The notes under the pieces were generated by a model. That model searched no databases. It saw nothing but the letters and a program-made list of their open reading frames with translations, and was not told the origin of the DNA. Both the position numbers and the translations under genes were made by a program. DNA of 64,000 nt from Geomonas diazotrophica (GTDB lineage: Bacteria > Desulfobacterota > Desulfuromonadia > Geobacterales > Geobacteraceae). Location: contig NZ_JAHLMF010000001.1 in the NCBI RefSeq assembly GCF_018919385.1, positions 62,001-126,000 of the forward strand, written 5' to 3'. Within the stretch, counting starts at the first letter, position 1. Each line of letters opens with the position of its first letter. Shown here in pieces: positions 12,170 to 20,278 of this stretch.

Positions 12170-13492
12170 ATGAGCGCCGACGTCCTGCAATTGATTGCCC
12201 TGCTGCTTTTGGCCGCCACACTGGCGGTAACGTTGTTGTGCTACCTGGGCTTGAAGCGTCTGTCCTCCTCGGAGGCACGCTTCGATCAGCTGGAGAAGGG
12301 GCTGGAGCGGCTGGAGCGAACCCTGCAGGATGAGCTGCGGCGCAACCGCGAGGAACTGGGAGGCAACCTGCGGCAGTTCGGCGAAGCGGTGCAAAAAAGG
12401 ATGGTGGATATCGCCTCCCTGCAGAAGGGGCAGATGGACGGCTTCACGCAGCAGCTCGCCAACCTCACCGCCAGCAACGAGCAGCGCCTGGACAAACTGC
12501 GCGAGACGGTGGAAGTCAGGCTCAAGTGGCTGCAGGAGGACAACTCCAAGAAGCTTGAGCAGATGCGGGCCACGGTGGATGAGAAACTGCACGAGACACT
12601 GGAGAAGCGCCTGGGCGAATCCTTCAAGCAGGTGAGCGGGCAGTTGGAGCAGGTGCACAAGGGGCTGGGCGAGATGCAGTCGCTGGCCTCCGGCGTCGGC
12701 GATTTGAAAAAGGTCCTCTCCAACATCAAGACCCGGGGTACGCTGGGCGAGGTGCAGTTGCACAACCTCCTGGAGCAGATCCTGACCCCGGACCAGTACG
12801 GCGCCAACGTCGCCACCAAGCCGGGCAGCGACGCCCGCGTCGAGTTTGCGGTGAGGCTCCCGGGGCGGGACGACAAACCGCTGTGGCTCCCCATCGACGC
12901 CAAGTTTCCGCAGGAGGATTTCCTGCGCCTTGTTGAGGCCCAGGAGCAGGGGAACCAGGCTGCGGTAGCGGATGCGACCAGGCAGTTCGACAAGACCGTC
13001 CAGGGGATGGCCAAGCTGATCTGCGACAAGTACCTTGCCCCTCCCGAGACCACCGACTTCGCCGTGATGTTCCTCGCCAACGAGGCGAGCTACGCGCAGG
13101 TGCTGAGCCGCCCCGGCCTTTTCGACACCATCCTGCGCGAGCACAAGGTCATCGTCGCCGGCCCCACCACCATCGCCGCCCTCCTGTCGTCGCTCAGCCT
13201 CGGCTTTAGGACCCTCGCCATCGAGAAGCGCAGCAGCGACGTCTGGCGGCTTTTGGGCGCCATCAAGACCGAGTTCATGACCTTCGGGACCCTGCTGGAC
13301 AAGACCCGGAAGAAACTGGACGAGGCCTCCTCCAGCATCGACACCGCGGCGACCAGAACGCGCCGCATCCAGCGCAAGATGCAGGGGATCGAGGAGTTGC
13401 CCGAGCACGAGGCGAAGGGGATATTGGGTGTGGAACTTCCAGCGGGGCCCGACATCGAACCGGGTGAGGTGGTCCTGCTCGACGAGGCTTAA
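12170..13492 (+). CDS. rmuC: DNA recombination protein RmuC
   Basis: This 440-residue protein has an N-terminal membrane anchor (residues 5-25, LQLIALLLLAATLAVTLLCY), a long charged coiled coil (about 30-190) and the RmuC nuclease-like domain. Diagnostic segments are TRGTLGEVQLHNLLEQIL, LPIDAKFPQEDF and KRSSDVWRLLGAIKTEF. RmuC limits inversions at short inverted repeats and is predicted to have a restriction-endonuclease-like fold. The alpha/beta hydrolase stop is separated by only 2 bases, suggesting coupling. Its presence next to recBCD is interesting because this genome segment is full of short inverted repeats, the substrate class RmuC has been linked to. Confidence 0.94.
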   Translation: MSADVLQLIALLLLAATLAVTLLCYLGLKRLSSSEARFDQLEKGLERLERTLQDELRRNREELGGNLRQFGEAVQKRMVDIASLQKGQMDGFTQQLANLTASNEQRLDKLRETVEVRLKWLQEDNSKKLEQMRATVDEKLHETLEKRLGESFKQVSGQLEQVHKGLGEMQSLASGVGDLKKVLSNIKTRGTLGEVQLHNLLEQILTPDQYGANVATKPGSDARVEFAVRLPGRDDKPLWLPIDAKFPQEDFLRLVEAQEQGNQAAVADATRQFDKTVQGMAKLICDKYLAPPETTDFAVMFLANEASYAQVLSRPGLFDTILREHKVIVAGPTTIAALLSSLSLGFRTLAIEKRSSDVWRLLGAIKTEFMTFGTLLDKTRKKLDEASSSIDTAATRTRRIQRKMQGIEELPEHEAKGILGVELPAGPDIEPGEVVLLDEA

Positions 13493-13580
13493 AAGGACTC
13501 TGCTTCTGTGGGGGCGACCACATCTCCCCCCTCCCGCAAGGGGAGGGGTTACCAAGCACGAGGATCGTTAAAAATAAAAT

Positions 13581-13625
13581 GCCCGTCGGCAGGTGGTCCA
13601 AAGGGCCGCTGCCGGCGGGCTTTAT
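13581..13625. terminator. Bidirectional terminator between rmuC and the CHRD gene
   Basis: GCCCGTCGGCAG (13581-13592) pairs with CTGCCGGCGGGC (13609-13620) with a single G-T wobble, followed by TTTAT on the plus strand and preceded by an A-rich run that serves the minus strand. The flanking genes converge. Confidence 0.75.
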
Positions 13626-13649
13626 GATGCAGTCGGGATAGCCGCTGCG

Positions 13650-14114
13650 TTATTTGATCTGCCCGCGGATCTCGCCGTCGGGGTATTTGTCGGTGTGGAC
13701 GTTAACGTAGGTGTCGCCGGACCTCAGGAGTTTAACCAGTTCGTCGAATTTGCCTTTGTAGTCACCCATCAGGTCATTGGCCCCGACCTTACCCTCAGAG
13801 AGGACGCCCGAGAATTTCCCTTTTTTGCTGCCGCTGAAGAGCCCTACGATCGGCGGGCCGTTTTCCCCTTTCTTGGCTACATGGATGTGGGCCGCGCTGA
13901 CGTCCATGACGTTTTTGACGTAGAGCTTGTAGGTCAGCTCCTTGCCGTCCTTGCTGAGCTTGAACTCCGCCTTGCCGGAAGACTTGACGTCGGGCTTGCC
14001 GACTTCCTCTTTCGGGCTCAATTTTGCTTTGAAGCTGTGCTCAGCGGCATAGCCGGTCGAGACAGCAAAGAACGCGGCTAGCAGAACCAGCAGTAACAGC
14101 CTTACCTTTCTCAT
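13650..14114 (-). CDS. CHRD domain-containing exported protein
   Basis: This 154-residue protein has a signal peptide (about residues 1-23, cleavage near STGYAA-EH) followed by a single CHRD domain spanning the rest. CHRD features are FKAKLSPKEEVG, AEFKLSKDGKELTYKLYVKNV, AAHIHVAKKGENGPPIVGLF and the closing VNVHTDKYPDGEIRGQIK. The domain is named after chordin; its bacterial role is unknown, though the His-rich AAHIH and NVHT positions suggest metal or ligand binding in the periplasm. An AAAGGAGGC site precedes the ATG. It is a single-gene unit downstream of the transcarboxylase operon, with an A/T-rich 90-base leader. Confidence 0.9.
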   Translation of the reverse strand: MRKVRLLLLVLLAAFFAVSTGYAAEHSFKAKLSPKEEVGKPDVKSSGKAEFKLSKDGKELTYKLYVKNVMDVSAAHIHVAKKGENGPPIVGLFSGSKKGKFSGVLSEGKVGANDLMGDYKGKFDELVKLLRSGDTYVNVHTDKYPDGEIRGQIK

Positions 14115-14204
14115 CGCTTGCCTCCTTTACAGCCTTTGTACTACCACTACCGCCGATGATACCTCTTATATTCAAAAAATACTATATGTTTTAAAGCATC
14201 AAAA

Positions 14205-14612
14205 TCAGGCGAATTCGGCGATGGCCTGTCCCGGCTGGACGGCCTCCCCGACGGTGACGAGGATCTTCTCGACCTTGCCGGTCATGTGGGCCGTGATGTT
14301 CGTTTCCATCTTCATGGCCTCGAGGACCACGAGGAGGTCGTTGACCTCAAGGTGCTGCCCCACCTGGGCCACCACCTTGAAGACAACGCCGGCGATCGGG
14401 CTGCGGCAGATCTTGTCCGAACCCGCTGACACGCCTCCCGGCGGTGCGCCGGTTACCGGTGCGGGAGCGGCCATCGGCATGCCAGACATCGCCGCCGGTG
14501 CCGCCTGCACCGTCGTGGTCGGATAGGACTCGGCCAACCGGACCTCTTCGCCCTCCTCGACTTCCACATCCACTCGGTACTTCTTCCCGTCGATGGTCAT
14601 GATGAGCTGCAC
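14205..14612 (-). CDS. Biotin carboxyl carrier protein (transcarboxylase 1.3S-type subunit)
   Basis: This 135-residue protein is a biotinyl carrier: a short N-terminal strand region (TIDGKKYRVDVEVEEGEEV), an Ala/Pro/Met-rich linker (residues 35-65), and a C-terminal biotinyl domain with EAMKMET, whose Lys is biotinylated. The GTG at 14612 was chosen because AAGGAG lies 6 bases upstream; an internal ATG at 14600 is the alternative. It is the last gene of a four-gene operon with 5S and 12S homologues, which identifies the complex as a methylmalonyl-CoA:pyruvate transcarboxylase rather than a membrane decarboxylase. The 1.3S subunit of Propionibacterium is of similar size. Confidence 0.88.
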   Translation of the reverse strand: MQLIMTIDGKKYRVDVEVEEGEEVRLAESYPTTTVQAAPAAMSGMPMAAPAPVTGAPPGGVSAGSDKICRSPIAGVVFKVVAQVGQHLEVNDLLVVLEAMKMETNITAHMTGKVEKILVTVGEAVQPGQAIAEFA

Positions 14613-14659
14613 GGTGGTCTCCTTATCGCTTTGCTGTTCGCTGAACACATCCGGTTCCA

Positions 14660-14740
14660 GCTCCTCCCCCCGGAGGAGGGAGGCGGGGAGAAAATGGAGG
14701 TATCTCCCCTCGCCCTCCGGGAGAGCGGGGGTGAGGGCAT
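14660..14740. repeat. Degenerate family-B palindromic repeat inside the transcarboxylase operon
   Basis: The 151-base gap between the small subunit and the biotin carrier contains two purine/pyrimidine palindromes: CTCCTCCCCCCGGAGGAGG at 14662-14682, and GCCCTCCGGGAGAGC followed by GGGGGTGAGGGC near 14711-14737. They resemble the family-B repeat seen at 5968 and 56262. The gap is the only sizeable one in the operon. Confidence 0.55.
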
Positions 14741-14763
14741 CGCACCTTGCGAATGCGACGCAC

Positions 14764-14964
14764 CTACGCGTGCCTTATGTTGAGGTTGTGCGACGCCTGC
14801 AGCACCACGCGGCTCGACTGTCCCCACGCGTTGGCCTGCATCGGGTCGACGAACCTCGCTTTCCGAATGCGGACGTTCCTGCCCAGGTAGGCCGCTATCG
14901 ACGCCGACATCACCATCAGCAGTTCCGGCGTTATCTCCTCATGGTTCCCTGCGCTTTCTTCCAC
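14764..14964 (-). CDS. Small OadG/MmdE-like soluble subunit of the transcarboxylase operon
   Basis: This 66-residue protein starts at GTG (14964) with TAAGGAGGAGGCC directly upstream, 10 bases after the 12S stop. The pattern ITPELLMVMSASIAAYLG followed by a basic strand RNVRIRKARFV and then NAWGQSSRVVLQ resembles the C-terminal soluble part of gamma/delta subunits of sodium-pumping oxaloacetate and methylmalonyl-CoA decarboxylases, without their membrane helix. In those complexes this segment helps hold the subunits together. By position it may play an assembly role between carboxyltransferase and biotin carrier. The family assignment comes from pattern recognition and is tentative; the coding call is strong. 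Confidence 0.65.
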   Translation of the reverse strand: MEESAGNHEEITPELLMVMSASIAAYLGRNVRIRKARFVDPMQANAWGQSSRVVLQASHNLNIRHA

Positions 14965-14974
14965 GGCCTCCTCC

Positions 14975-16519
14975 TTACAGCGGGATCAACCCGTGCTTCT
15001 TCATGGGGCGGAACTCGCGCTTGGTGTGCAGGATGTCGAGCGTCATGGCCAGGTGGCGCCGGGTCTCGGCAGGCTCGATGATGTCGTCCACGTCCCGCCT
15101 AGCCGCCGCGGCATACGGGGTGGCGAAGGTGCCCTGGTAGGACTCGATCAGCTCCTGACGCCTCTTCTGCGGATCTTCCGCCTGGGCTATCTCGTTTCTG
15201 AAGATCACGTTGACCGCACCTTGCGGCCCCATCACGGCTATCTCCGCGGTGGGCCAGGCGAAGACGCGGTCGGTTTCCAGTTCCTTGCCGCACATGGCGA
15301 GGAACGCCCCTCCATAGGCCTTGCGCATGATCACCGTGACCTTGGGGACGGTCGCGGCGGAATAGGCGAACAGCATCTTGGCACCGTGGCGGATGATCCC
15401 CCCCTGCTCCTGCTGCACCCCCGGCAGGAAACCGGGAACGTCCACCAGCGTGATCAGCGGGATGTTGAAGGCGTTGCAGAAGCGGACGAAACGCGCTCCT
15501 TTGTCCGATGCGTTGATGTCGAGGGCGCCGGCCAGGACGCTCGGCTGATTCGCCACCACGCCCACGCTCCGCCCGAGGATCCTGGCAAAGCCCACCACGA
15601 GGTTGCCGGCGAACAGAGGCTGCACCTCAAGGAAGTCCCCACCGTCGACCAGGCGGTTGATCACCTGGCGCACGTCGTAAGCCTTCTTGGAATCGGTCGG
15701 GACCAGGGTGTTGAGGGTCTTGTCCGGCACCACGATGTCGTCGGCCTGAAGCTGCGGCGGGTCCTCGAGGTTGTTGGAGGGGAGAAAGGAAAGCAGCCGC
15801 TTGCAGATGCGCAGCGCCACGAGGTCGTTTTCCGCGACAAAATGGGCCACTCCCGCGTAGTTCATCTGCGAAAGCGGTCCGCCCAGCGCCTCGGCGGTGA
15901 TCTCCTCGCCGGTGGCTTCCCATATCACCGAGGGGCCGGTGATGAACATCCGGGCGCTGGCGGTCTGGATGATGAAGTCGGTGAGTGCGGGGCTGTACGC
16001 GGCGCCGCCCGCACAGGGGCCGCAGATCAGGGAGATCTGAGGCACCACGCCCGAGAGCATCACGTTGTGGTAGAAGATCTTGCCGTAACCGGCCAGGGAG
16101 TCGATCCCTTCCTGGATGCGGGCGCCCCCCGAGTCGTTCATGAAAACGAAGGGGGTGCCGGTCTTCAACGCGGACTGCATCGCCTGGACGATCTTGTCGC
16201 TGTGCACCTCGCCGGCCGAGCCGCCCGCCACCGTGAAATCCTGGCTCGCCAGGTGCACCAGGCGCCCGGCAACGGTTCCGGCGCCGGTCACCACGCCTTC
16301 GGCGGGGAACTCCTTGCCCGCCATGCCGAAGTTGGTGCAGCGGTGCCTGGCGAACAGTCCCACTTCCTGAAAGCTGTCCTTGTCCACCAGCGTCTCGATG
16401 CGTTCACGCGCGGTAAGGCTCTGCTGGGCGTGCTGCTGATCGATCCTGGCCCGCCCCCCTCCCAGCTTCAGCCTCTCTTTCCTCTCGTTCAGTTCCTTGA
16501 CCTTTTCATCTATGGACAT
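14975..16519 (-). CDS. mmdA: Methylmalonyl-CoA carboxyltransferase, 12S subunit (acyl-CoA carboxyltransferase)
   Basis: This 514-residue protein has both crotonase-fold halves of a biotin-dependent acyl-CoA carboxyltransferase. Signatures are LASQDFTVAGGSAGEVHSDK, FMNDSGGARIQEG, CGPCAGGAAYSPALTDF, the oxyanion region LVDVPGFLPGVQQE, and KAYGGAFLAMCGKEL with PTAEIAVMGPQGAV. It moves a carboxyl group between methylmalonyl-CoA (or propionyl-CoA) and the biotin carrier. The start has AAGGAGCGCGCTC. It lies 28 bases after the 5S gene, and together with 5S and 1.3S it gives the transcarboxylase that couples methylmalonyl-CoA decarboxylation to oxaloacetate formation in propionate metabolism. Propionyl-CoA carboxylase beta is the near alternative. 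Confidence 0.92.
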   Translation of the reverse strand: MSIDEKVKELNERKERLKLGGGRARIDQQHAQQSLTARERIETLVDKDSFQEVGLFARHRCTNFGMAGKEFPAEGVVTGAGTVAGRLVHLASQDFTVAGGSAGEVHSDKIVQAMQSALKTGTPFVFMNDSGGARIQEGIDSLAGYGKIFYHNVMLSGVVPQISLICGPCAGGAAYSPALTDFIIQTASARMFITGPSVIWEATGEEITAEALGGPLSQMNYAGVAHFVAENDLVALRICKRLLSFLPSNNLEDPPQLQADDIVVPDKTLNTLVPTDSKKAYDVRQVINRLVDGGDFLEVQPLFAGNLVVGFARILGRSVGVVANQPSVLAGALDINASDKGARFVRFCNAFNIPLITLVDVPGFLPGVQQEQGGIIRHGAKMLFAYSAATVPKVTVIMRKAYGGAFLAMCGKELETDRVFAWPTAEIAVMGPQGAVNVIFRNEIAQAEDPQKRRQELIESYQGTFATPYAAAARRDVDDIIEPAETRRHLAMTLDILHTKREFRPMKKHGLIPL

Positions 16520-16547
16520 GAGCGCGCTCCTTTAGCGGGTGCGGCGT

Positions 16548-18053
16548 CTATTCCTGGCCGTACGGCGCCACGGTGACCTTGTGTTGCTGTCCGCTCAGGG
16601 TGACCGTGTAGGTTACCGGGCCGGTGATCTTGCCCGGGTGCCCCTCGGGGATGCAGGTTTCGGAGGCGCCGGTGGCCGGGTCCTTGCCGACATTTCTCGG
16701 CCCCTCGTTCCTGCTGGCGAAGAACTTCGGCGCCACCTGCGGGAACAGGGCATAGGTGAGCACGTCCTCGTCGCTGCCGTCGCACCCTTCCAGCGGCAGC
16801 GCCGCCGCGCGCAGCTTGCCCCACTCCGGCTCCAGCAGGTCCGCCGGACGGACGGTGATCGGCTCCTTCTTCGCGTGCCGCCGCGCCATCTCCACCACCT
16901 CGGGGTTCAACTCTCCCGGTGCCGCACCGTAGTAACCGAGCATCAGGTCGGCAAACTCGCCGGTCAGCACCTTGTAACGCCCCGTCAGGGTGTTCAGCAC
17001 GGCCTGGGTACCCACGATCTGGCTGGTGGGGGTCACCAGGGGAACGTAGCCGGTATCCTTGCGGACCACCGGTATCTCGTCCAGCACCTCGCGCATCCGG
17101 TCCGCCGCCCCCTGCTGCTTCAGCTGGCTTTCCATGTTGGAGAGCATCCCGCCCGGGATCTGGCTCCTGAAGATCTCCGTCTCGACGCCGGTCACCGCGG
17201 AGAGGAACTCGCTGTAACGGGGGAGCACCTTGGAGAAGTGTTCCTTGACCCGCAGCATGCGGCCGAGATCGATCCTGGTGCTGTTGCCGGTATGCTCCAG
17301 CATCTCAACGAAGCTCTCGGTCGGGTTGTGCCCCGGCCCCAGGCTCATGGAGCTCACCGCCGTGTCGACCCCGTCCACCCCCGCCTCCACCGCCTTCATC
17401 AGGCTCACCATGGTGACGCCGGTGGTGGCGTGCACGTGCAGTTGCACCCGGGTCTGCTCGCCGCAGAACTCCTTGATGCCGCGCACCAGTTCGTAGGCGG
17501 CCTGGGGCTTGATGAGCGCCGCCATGTCCTTTATGCAGATGGAGTCACACCCCATCTCCACCAGGCGCCTGGCTTGGTCCAGGTATGCCTGGGTGGTGTG
17601 GATCGGGCTCACGGTGTAGGAGATGGCGCCCTGGGCGTGCTTGCCGGTCTTCTTCACGGCCTGGACCGAGCGCTCCAGGTTGCGCAGGTCGTTCAGCGCA
17701 TCGAAGAGGCGGAAGACGTCGACGCCGTTTTCAGCGCTTTTCTGGACGAAGCGGTCCACCACCTCGTCCTGGTAGTGCCGGTAGCCCAGGAGGTTCTGAC
17801 CGCGCAACAGCATCTGCAGCGGGGTCTTGGGCATGAGCGACTTGAAGGTGCGCAGACGCGCCCAGGGGTCCTCGTTGAGAAACCGGATGCAGTCGTCGTA
17901 GGTCGCGCCCCCCCAGCATTCCAGGGACCAGAAGCCGGCGTTGTCGAGGTCTTCGCAGACAGGGATCATGTCGTCGATGCCCAGGCGGGTCGCTATCAGG
18001 CTCTGGTGGGCATCGCGTAGGGCCAGCTCGGTGATGTCGATGATACGGTTCAT
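16548..18053 (-). CDS. Pyruvate/oxaloacetate carboxyltransferase, 5S subunit
   Basis: This 501-residue protein carries the HMGL-like TIM barrel and C-terminal conserved carboxylase domain of transcarboxylase 5S, oxaloacetate decarboxylase alpha and pyruvate carboxylase B. Seen motifs are ITELALRDAHQSL, WGGATYDDCIRFLNEDPW, FRLFDALND, SICIKDMAAL with the carboxylatable Lys near residue 175, and the metal-binding HVHATTG. A biotinyl domain is absent, as expected for a 5S subunit with a separate carrier. GGGGGAAG precedes the ATG. It is first in the operon and follows a plausible sigma-70 promoter at 18079-18106. It transfers carboxylate from biotin to pyruvate or the reverse. Confidence 0.92.
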   Translation of the reverse strand: MNRIIDITELALRDAHQSLIATRLGIDDMIPVCEDLDNAGFWSLECWGGATYDDCIRFLNEDPWARLRTFKSLMPKTPLQMLLRGQNLLGYRHYQDEVVDRFVQKSAENGVDVFRLFDALNDLRNLERSVQAVKKTGKHAQGAISYTVSPIHTTQAYLDQARRLVEMGCDSICIKDMAALIKPQAAYELVRGIKEFCGEQTRVQLHVHATTGVTMVSLMKAVEAGVDGVDTAVSSMSLGPGHNPTESFVEMLEHTGNSTRIDLGRMLRVKEHFSKVLPRYSEFLSAVTGVETEIFRSQIPGGMLSNMESQLKQQGAADRMREVLDEIPVVRKDTGYVPLVTPTSQIVGTQAVLNTLTGRYKVLTGEFADLMLGYYGAAPGELNPEVVEMARRHAKKEPITVRPADLLEPEWGKLRAAALPLEGCDGSDEDVLTYALFPQVAPKFFASRNEGPRNVGKDPATGASETCIPEGHPGKITGPVTYTVTLSGQQHKVTVAPYGQE

Positions 18054-18078
18054 GTCTTCCCCCTTGTCACGAAGGGAT

Positions 18079-18106
18079 AGTCTACGGGAACCGGGCTCAT
18101 TGGCAA
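18079..18106 (-). promoter_or_regulatory. Sigma-70 promoter of the transcarboxylase operon
   Basis: On the minus strand, TTGCCA (18106-18101) and TAGACT (18084-18079) are 16 bases apart, with the 5S start codon 26 bases downstream of the -10 element. Confidence 0.5.
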
Positions 18107-18144
18107 GGGTTAATGTCTATTATAAGCTGGGGGGCGGGACAGAC

Positions 18145-18200
18145 GGTGGGACACGGACGGCGGTCAAGCGGCAGGGGGTGGGGCACGGACGGCGGCCAAG
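18145..18200. repeat. Two 24-base G-rich direct repeats
   Basis: The units at 18145-18168 and 18177-18200 share GGTGGG(A/G)CACGGACGGCGG(T/C)CAAG with 22 of 24 identical bases and are 32 bases apart. They lie in the 253-base stretch between the transcarboxylase operon and the glycosyltransferase stop. The stretch continues with G-runs up to about 18240 and holds no recognisable gene. Confidence 0.6.
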
Positions 18201-18306
18201 GGATGGCGTCTTGGTGGATTACAGGGACGGGAGGGGACCCGGTGGACGGGGAAAGGCGAGGTGGACAAAAAGCGCCGGGCCTTCTTCGCGGGCGCAGCGG
18301 GCGCGG

Positions 18307-19329
18307 CTATGCCGCGCCGAGGATATCACGGTAGAGGGCGAGGTAGGCACCGGCTTCCTTCTCGGGACAACAGTTGTCGCGCACCAGACACCTGCCGTTC
18401 TTTCCCAGTCGGTCGCGCAGGTGCGCGTCGGTCACCAGGTGCTCGGCCTTGCTGCAAAAATCCGCCGCACTGTGGTAGACCAGGCCGGTGACGCCGTCCC
18501 TGATGATGGAACGGTTCCCCTCGATGTCGGACACCAGCAGCGGCTTGGCGTAGGAAAGCGCCTCGAGGACCGTGTTCGCCATCCCCCCCTCGGTGAGGGA
18601 GGTGTTCAGGACCACGTCCACCCGACGATACAGCTCTCCCATCGCTTCGTGGGCCACCACCCCCAGGTAGCGGGCAAAGGGGTATCGCTCCAACGCTTCC
18701 ATGACCTGCGCGGCATATCCAGGTTCAAGCACCGGACCGGCCAGCTCCAGCCGCACCTGCGGGTAGCGGGCATGCAGCTCGGCCAAGGGGGCGAGCGGGA
18801 ACAGCACGTTCTTCACCGGACGCAGACCGGCGGGGAGCAGGAAGACGAATTCCTCCTTTTCCCCCGCACCCGCAAGGGGAGCGTACTCGGTCGGAAGCTC
18901 CACCCCCTGGTGGATCAGGACGGTGCGCTCTTCCAGGCTGGACAGGTGCTCCCCCAGACGCTTCTTGACGCAGGCATGAAAGGCGACCAGCCGCGCGGCG
19001 CCACGCAGCGCTCCATGCATCTCCAGGCCGCGCTGGTCGCAAAGCGCCTGGTAAATATCCGTCCCGGTCAGCGTGATCAGGTAGGGGAGCCCGAGCGACT
19101 TCGAGAGTGCGTAGGCGACCCTGCCGCCGTGGTAGGCATGAAAGGCATGCAAGATCTGCGGCGCGAACTCCGCCACGGCGGCCTGCAGACGCTCCCCCGG
19201 CAGCCGCTCCACGGGGAAAACCCGCACCTCGCACCCCAAGAGCCTCAACTGGGCCTCGATACGTCTTACAGTGACGGCATTGCCGGTTTCCGCGGGATAG
19301 TAGTTGGGGGCGATGATGCCGACACGCAT
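18307..19329 (-). CDS. Glycosyltransferase family 4 protein
   Basis: This 340-residue protein has the GT-B fold of family 4 transferases. The N-terminal half starts MRVGIIAPNYYPAETGNAVTV, with the acceptor-side loop after beta-1, followed by LHAFHAYHGGRVAYAL. The C-terminal half has PAGLRPVKN (the G-x-R-x2-K donor motif), YLGVVAHEAMGELYRRVDVVLNTS and the sugar-nucleotide site EGGMANTVLEALSYAKPLLVSD, an E-x7-E arrangement. It probably adds a sugar from a nucleotide donor to a lipid or surface glycan on the inner face of the membrane. AGAGG precedes the start. It is a one-gene unit diverging from the MBL hydrolase; no polysaccharide cluster surrounds it. Confidence 0.9.
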   Translation of the reverse strand: MRVGIIAPNYYPAETGNAVTVRRIEAQLRLLGCEVRVFPVERLPGERLQAAVAEFAPQILHAFHAYHGGRVAYALSKSLGLPYLITLTGTDIYQALCDQRGLEMHGALRGAARLVAFHACVKKRLGEHLSSLEERTVLIHQGVELPTEYAPLAGAGEKEEFVFLLPAGLRPVKNVLFPLAPLAELHARYPQVRLELAGPVLEPGYAAQVMEALERYPFARYLGVVAHEAMGELYRRVDVVLNTSLTEGGMANTVLEALSYAKPLLVSDIEGNRSIIRDGVTGLVYHSAADFCSKAEHLVTDAHLRDRLGKNGRCLVRDNCCPEKEAGAYLALYRDILGAA

Positions 19330-19392
19330 TGGGGACCTCTGCTAAAGTTTTTACGCCGGCATCATTAGAAAACGCCGCCGCGACAGGTTCTG

Positions 19393-19462
19393 ATAATAGC
19401 CGCAAAACCCGCACTAGGCAAGGGATAAACCCCTTGCCTCACTGAGTGGTTCATGGTACTTT
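19393..19462. promoter_or_regulatory. Back-to-back promoters sharing one palindrome as both -35 elements
   Basis: The palindrome AGGCAAGGG (19416-19424), six-base centre, CCCTTGCCT (19431-19439) holds TTGCCT on each strand. Leftward, TTGCCT (19421-19416), a 17-base spacer and TATTAT (19398-19393) face the glycosyltransferase. Rightward, TTGCCT (19434-19439), a 17-base spacer and TACTTT (19457-19462) face the MBL hydrolase. The symmetry suggests that one regulator would control both directions. Confidence 0.6.
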
Positions 19463-19485
19463 ACCGGCATTCCGAGGTGCGACAC

Positions 19486-20241
19486 ATGAAAATTACCATC
19501 CTCGGCTCTGGCACTTCGACAGGGGTCCCCATGGTCGGCTGCCACTGCCAGGTCTGCGGTTCCTCAGACCCGCGCGACAAGAGAACACGTGCCTCCATCC
19601 TGGTCGAATCCTGCGGCCAACGCATCCTCGTCGATACCTCGACCGACTTGAGGATGCAGGCGCTGCGGGAAGGGATTCCGCAGATCGACGCCGTTCTGCT
19701 CACCCACACCCACGCCGACCACATCCATGGCATCGACGACTTGCGCGGCTTTCACTTCATCCACCGCAGGGTGATCCCTTGCTACGCCAGCCAGGACACC
19801 ATCGACCAGGTCAGCGCCAACTTTTCCTACATCTTCGAGGGGCTCCACTCGGAGGGATACTGGCCGCTGCTGGAGGCGTTCCCCGTGGAGGACCCCTTCG
19901 ACCTGTTCGGCTGCCGCGTCACACCGGTGCCGATCCGGCACGGCTCCTTCCTGGCCACCGGCTATCGGTTCGACAACGCTGCCTACCTCACCGATTGCAG
20001 CGAGATACCGGACCAGTCGCTGGCCCTTTTACAGGGACTCGACCTGCTGATCATCGACGCCCTGCGCTTTTCCCCGCACCCCAACCATTTCAACATAGAG
20101 GGGGCGCTCAAGATAACGGAGATCCTGAAACCCCGCCGCACCGTGCTGACCCACCTGACTCACGAGGTGCACCACAGCGACGGAGAGCGACTCCCCCAGG
20201 GCGTTGAATTCGCCTACGACGGCTTGTCGGTCGAGCTTTGA
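19486..20241 (+). CDS. MBL-fold metallo-hydrolase (PhnP-like phosphodiesterase family)
   Basis: This 251-residue metallo-beta-lactamase-fold protein starts MKITILGSGTSTGVPMVGC and carries the metal-binding LLTHTHADHIHGIDDLR (H-x-H-x-D-H) around residues 77-93. Later ligands are in PIRHGSF, YLTDCSE and LTHLTHEVHH. A Cys pair in GCHCQVCGS resembles the structural zinc site of PhnP, the phosphoribosyl cyclic phosphodiesterase. The exact substrate is not shown. The ATG at 19486 was preferred to a more distal frame start because it gives the family N-terminus and follows GAGGTG. The gene is 37 bases before the conserved unknown gene and probably co-transcribed. Confidence 0.88.
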   Translation: MKITILGSGTSTGVPMVGCHCQVCGSSDPRDKRTRASILVESCGQRILVDTSTDLRMQALREGIPQIDAVLLTHTHADHIHGIDDLRGFHFIHRRVIPCYASQDTIDQVSANFSYIFEGLHSEGYWPLLEAFPVEDPFDLFGCRVTPVPIRHGSFLATGYRFDNAAYLTDCSEIPDQSLALLQGLDLLIIDALRFSPHPNHFNIEGALKITEILKPRRTVLTHLTHEVHHSDGERLPQGVEFAYDGLSVEL

Positions 20242-20278
20242 AGACGAACTAAAAGAACCTGAGAAACGGACGGAACTG

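Noticed and set aside
18113-18334. Small plus-strand gene in the G-rich gap before the glycosyltransferase stop
   Set aside because: It consists of repetitive G-rich codons (Gly/Arg/Asp), lacks a ribosome-binding site and overlaps the 3' end of the glycosyltransferase.
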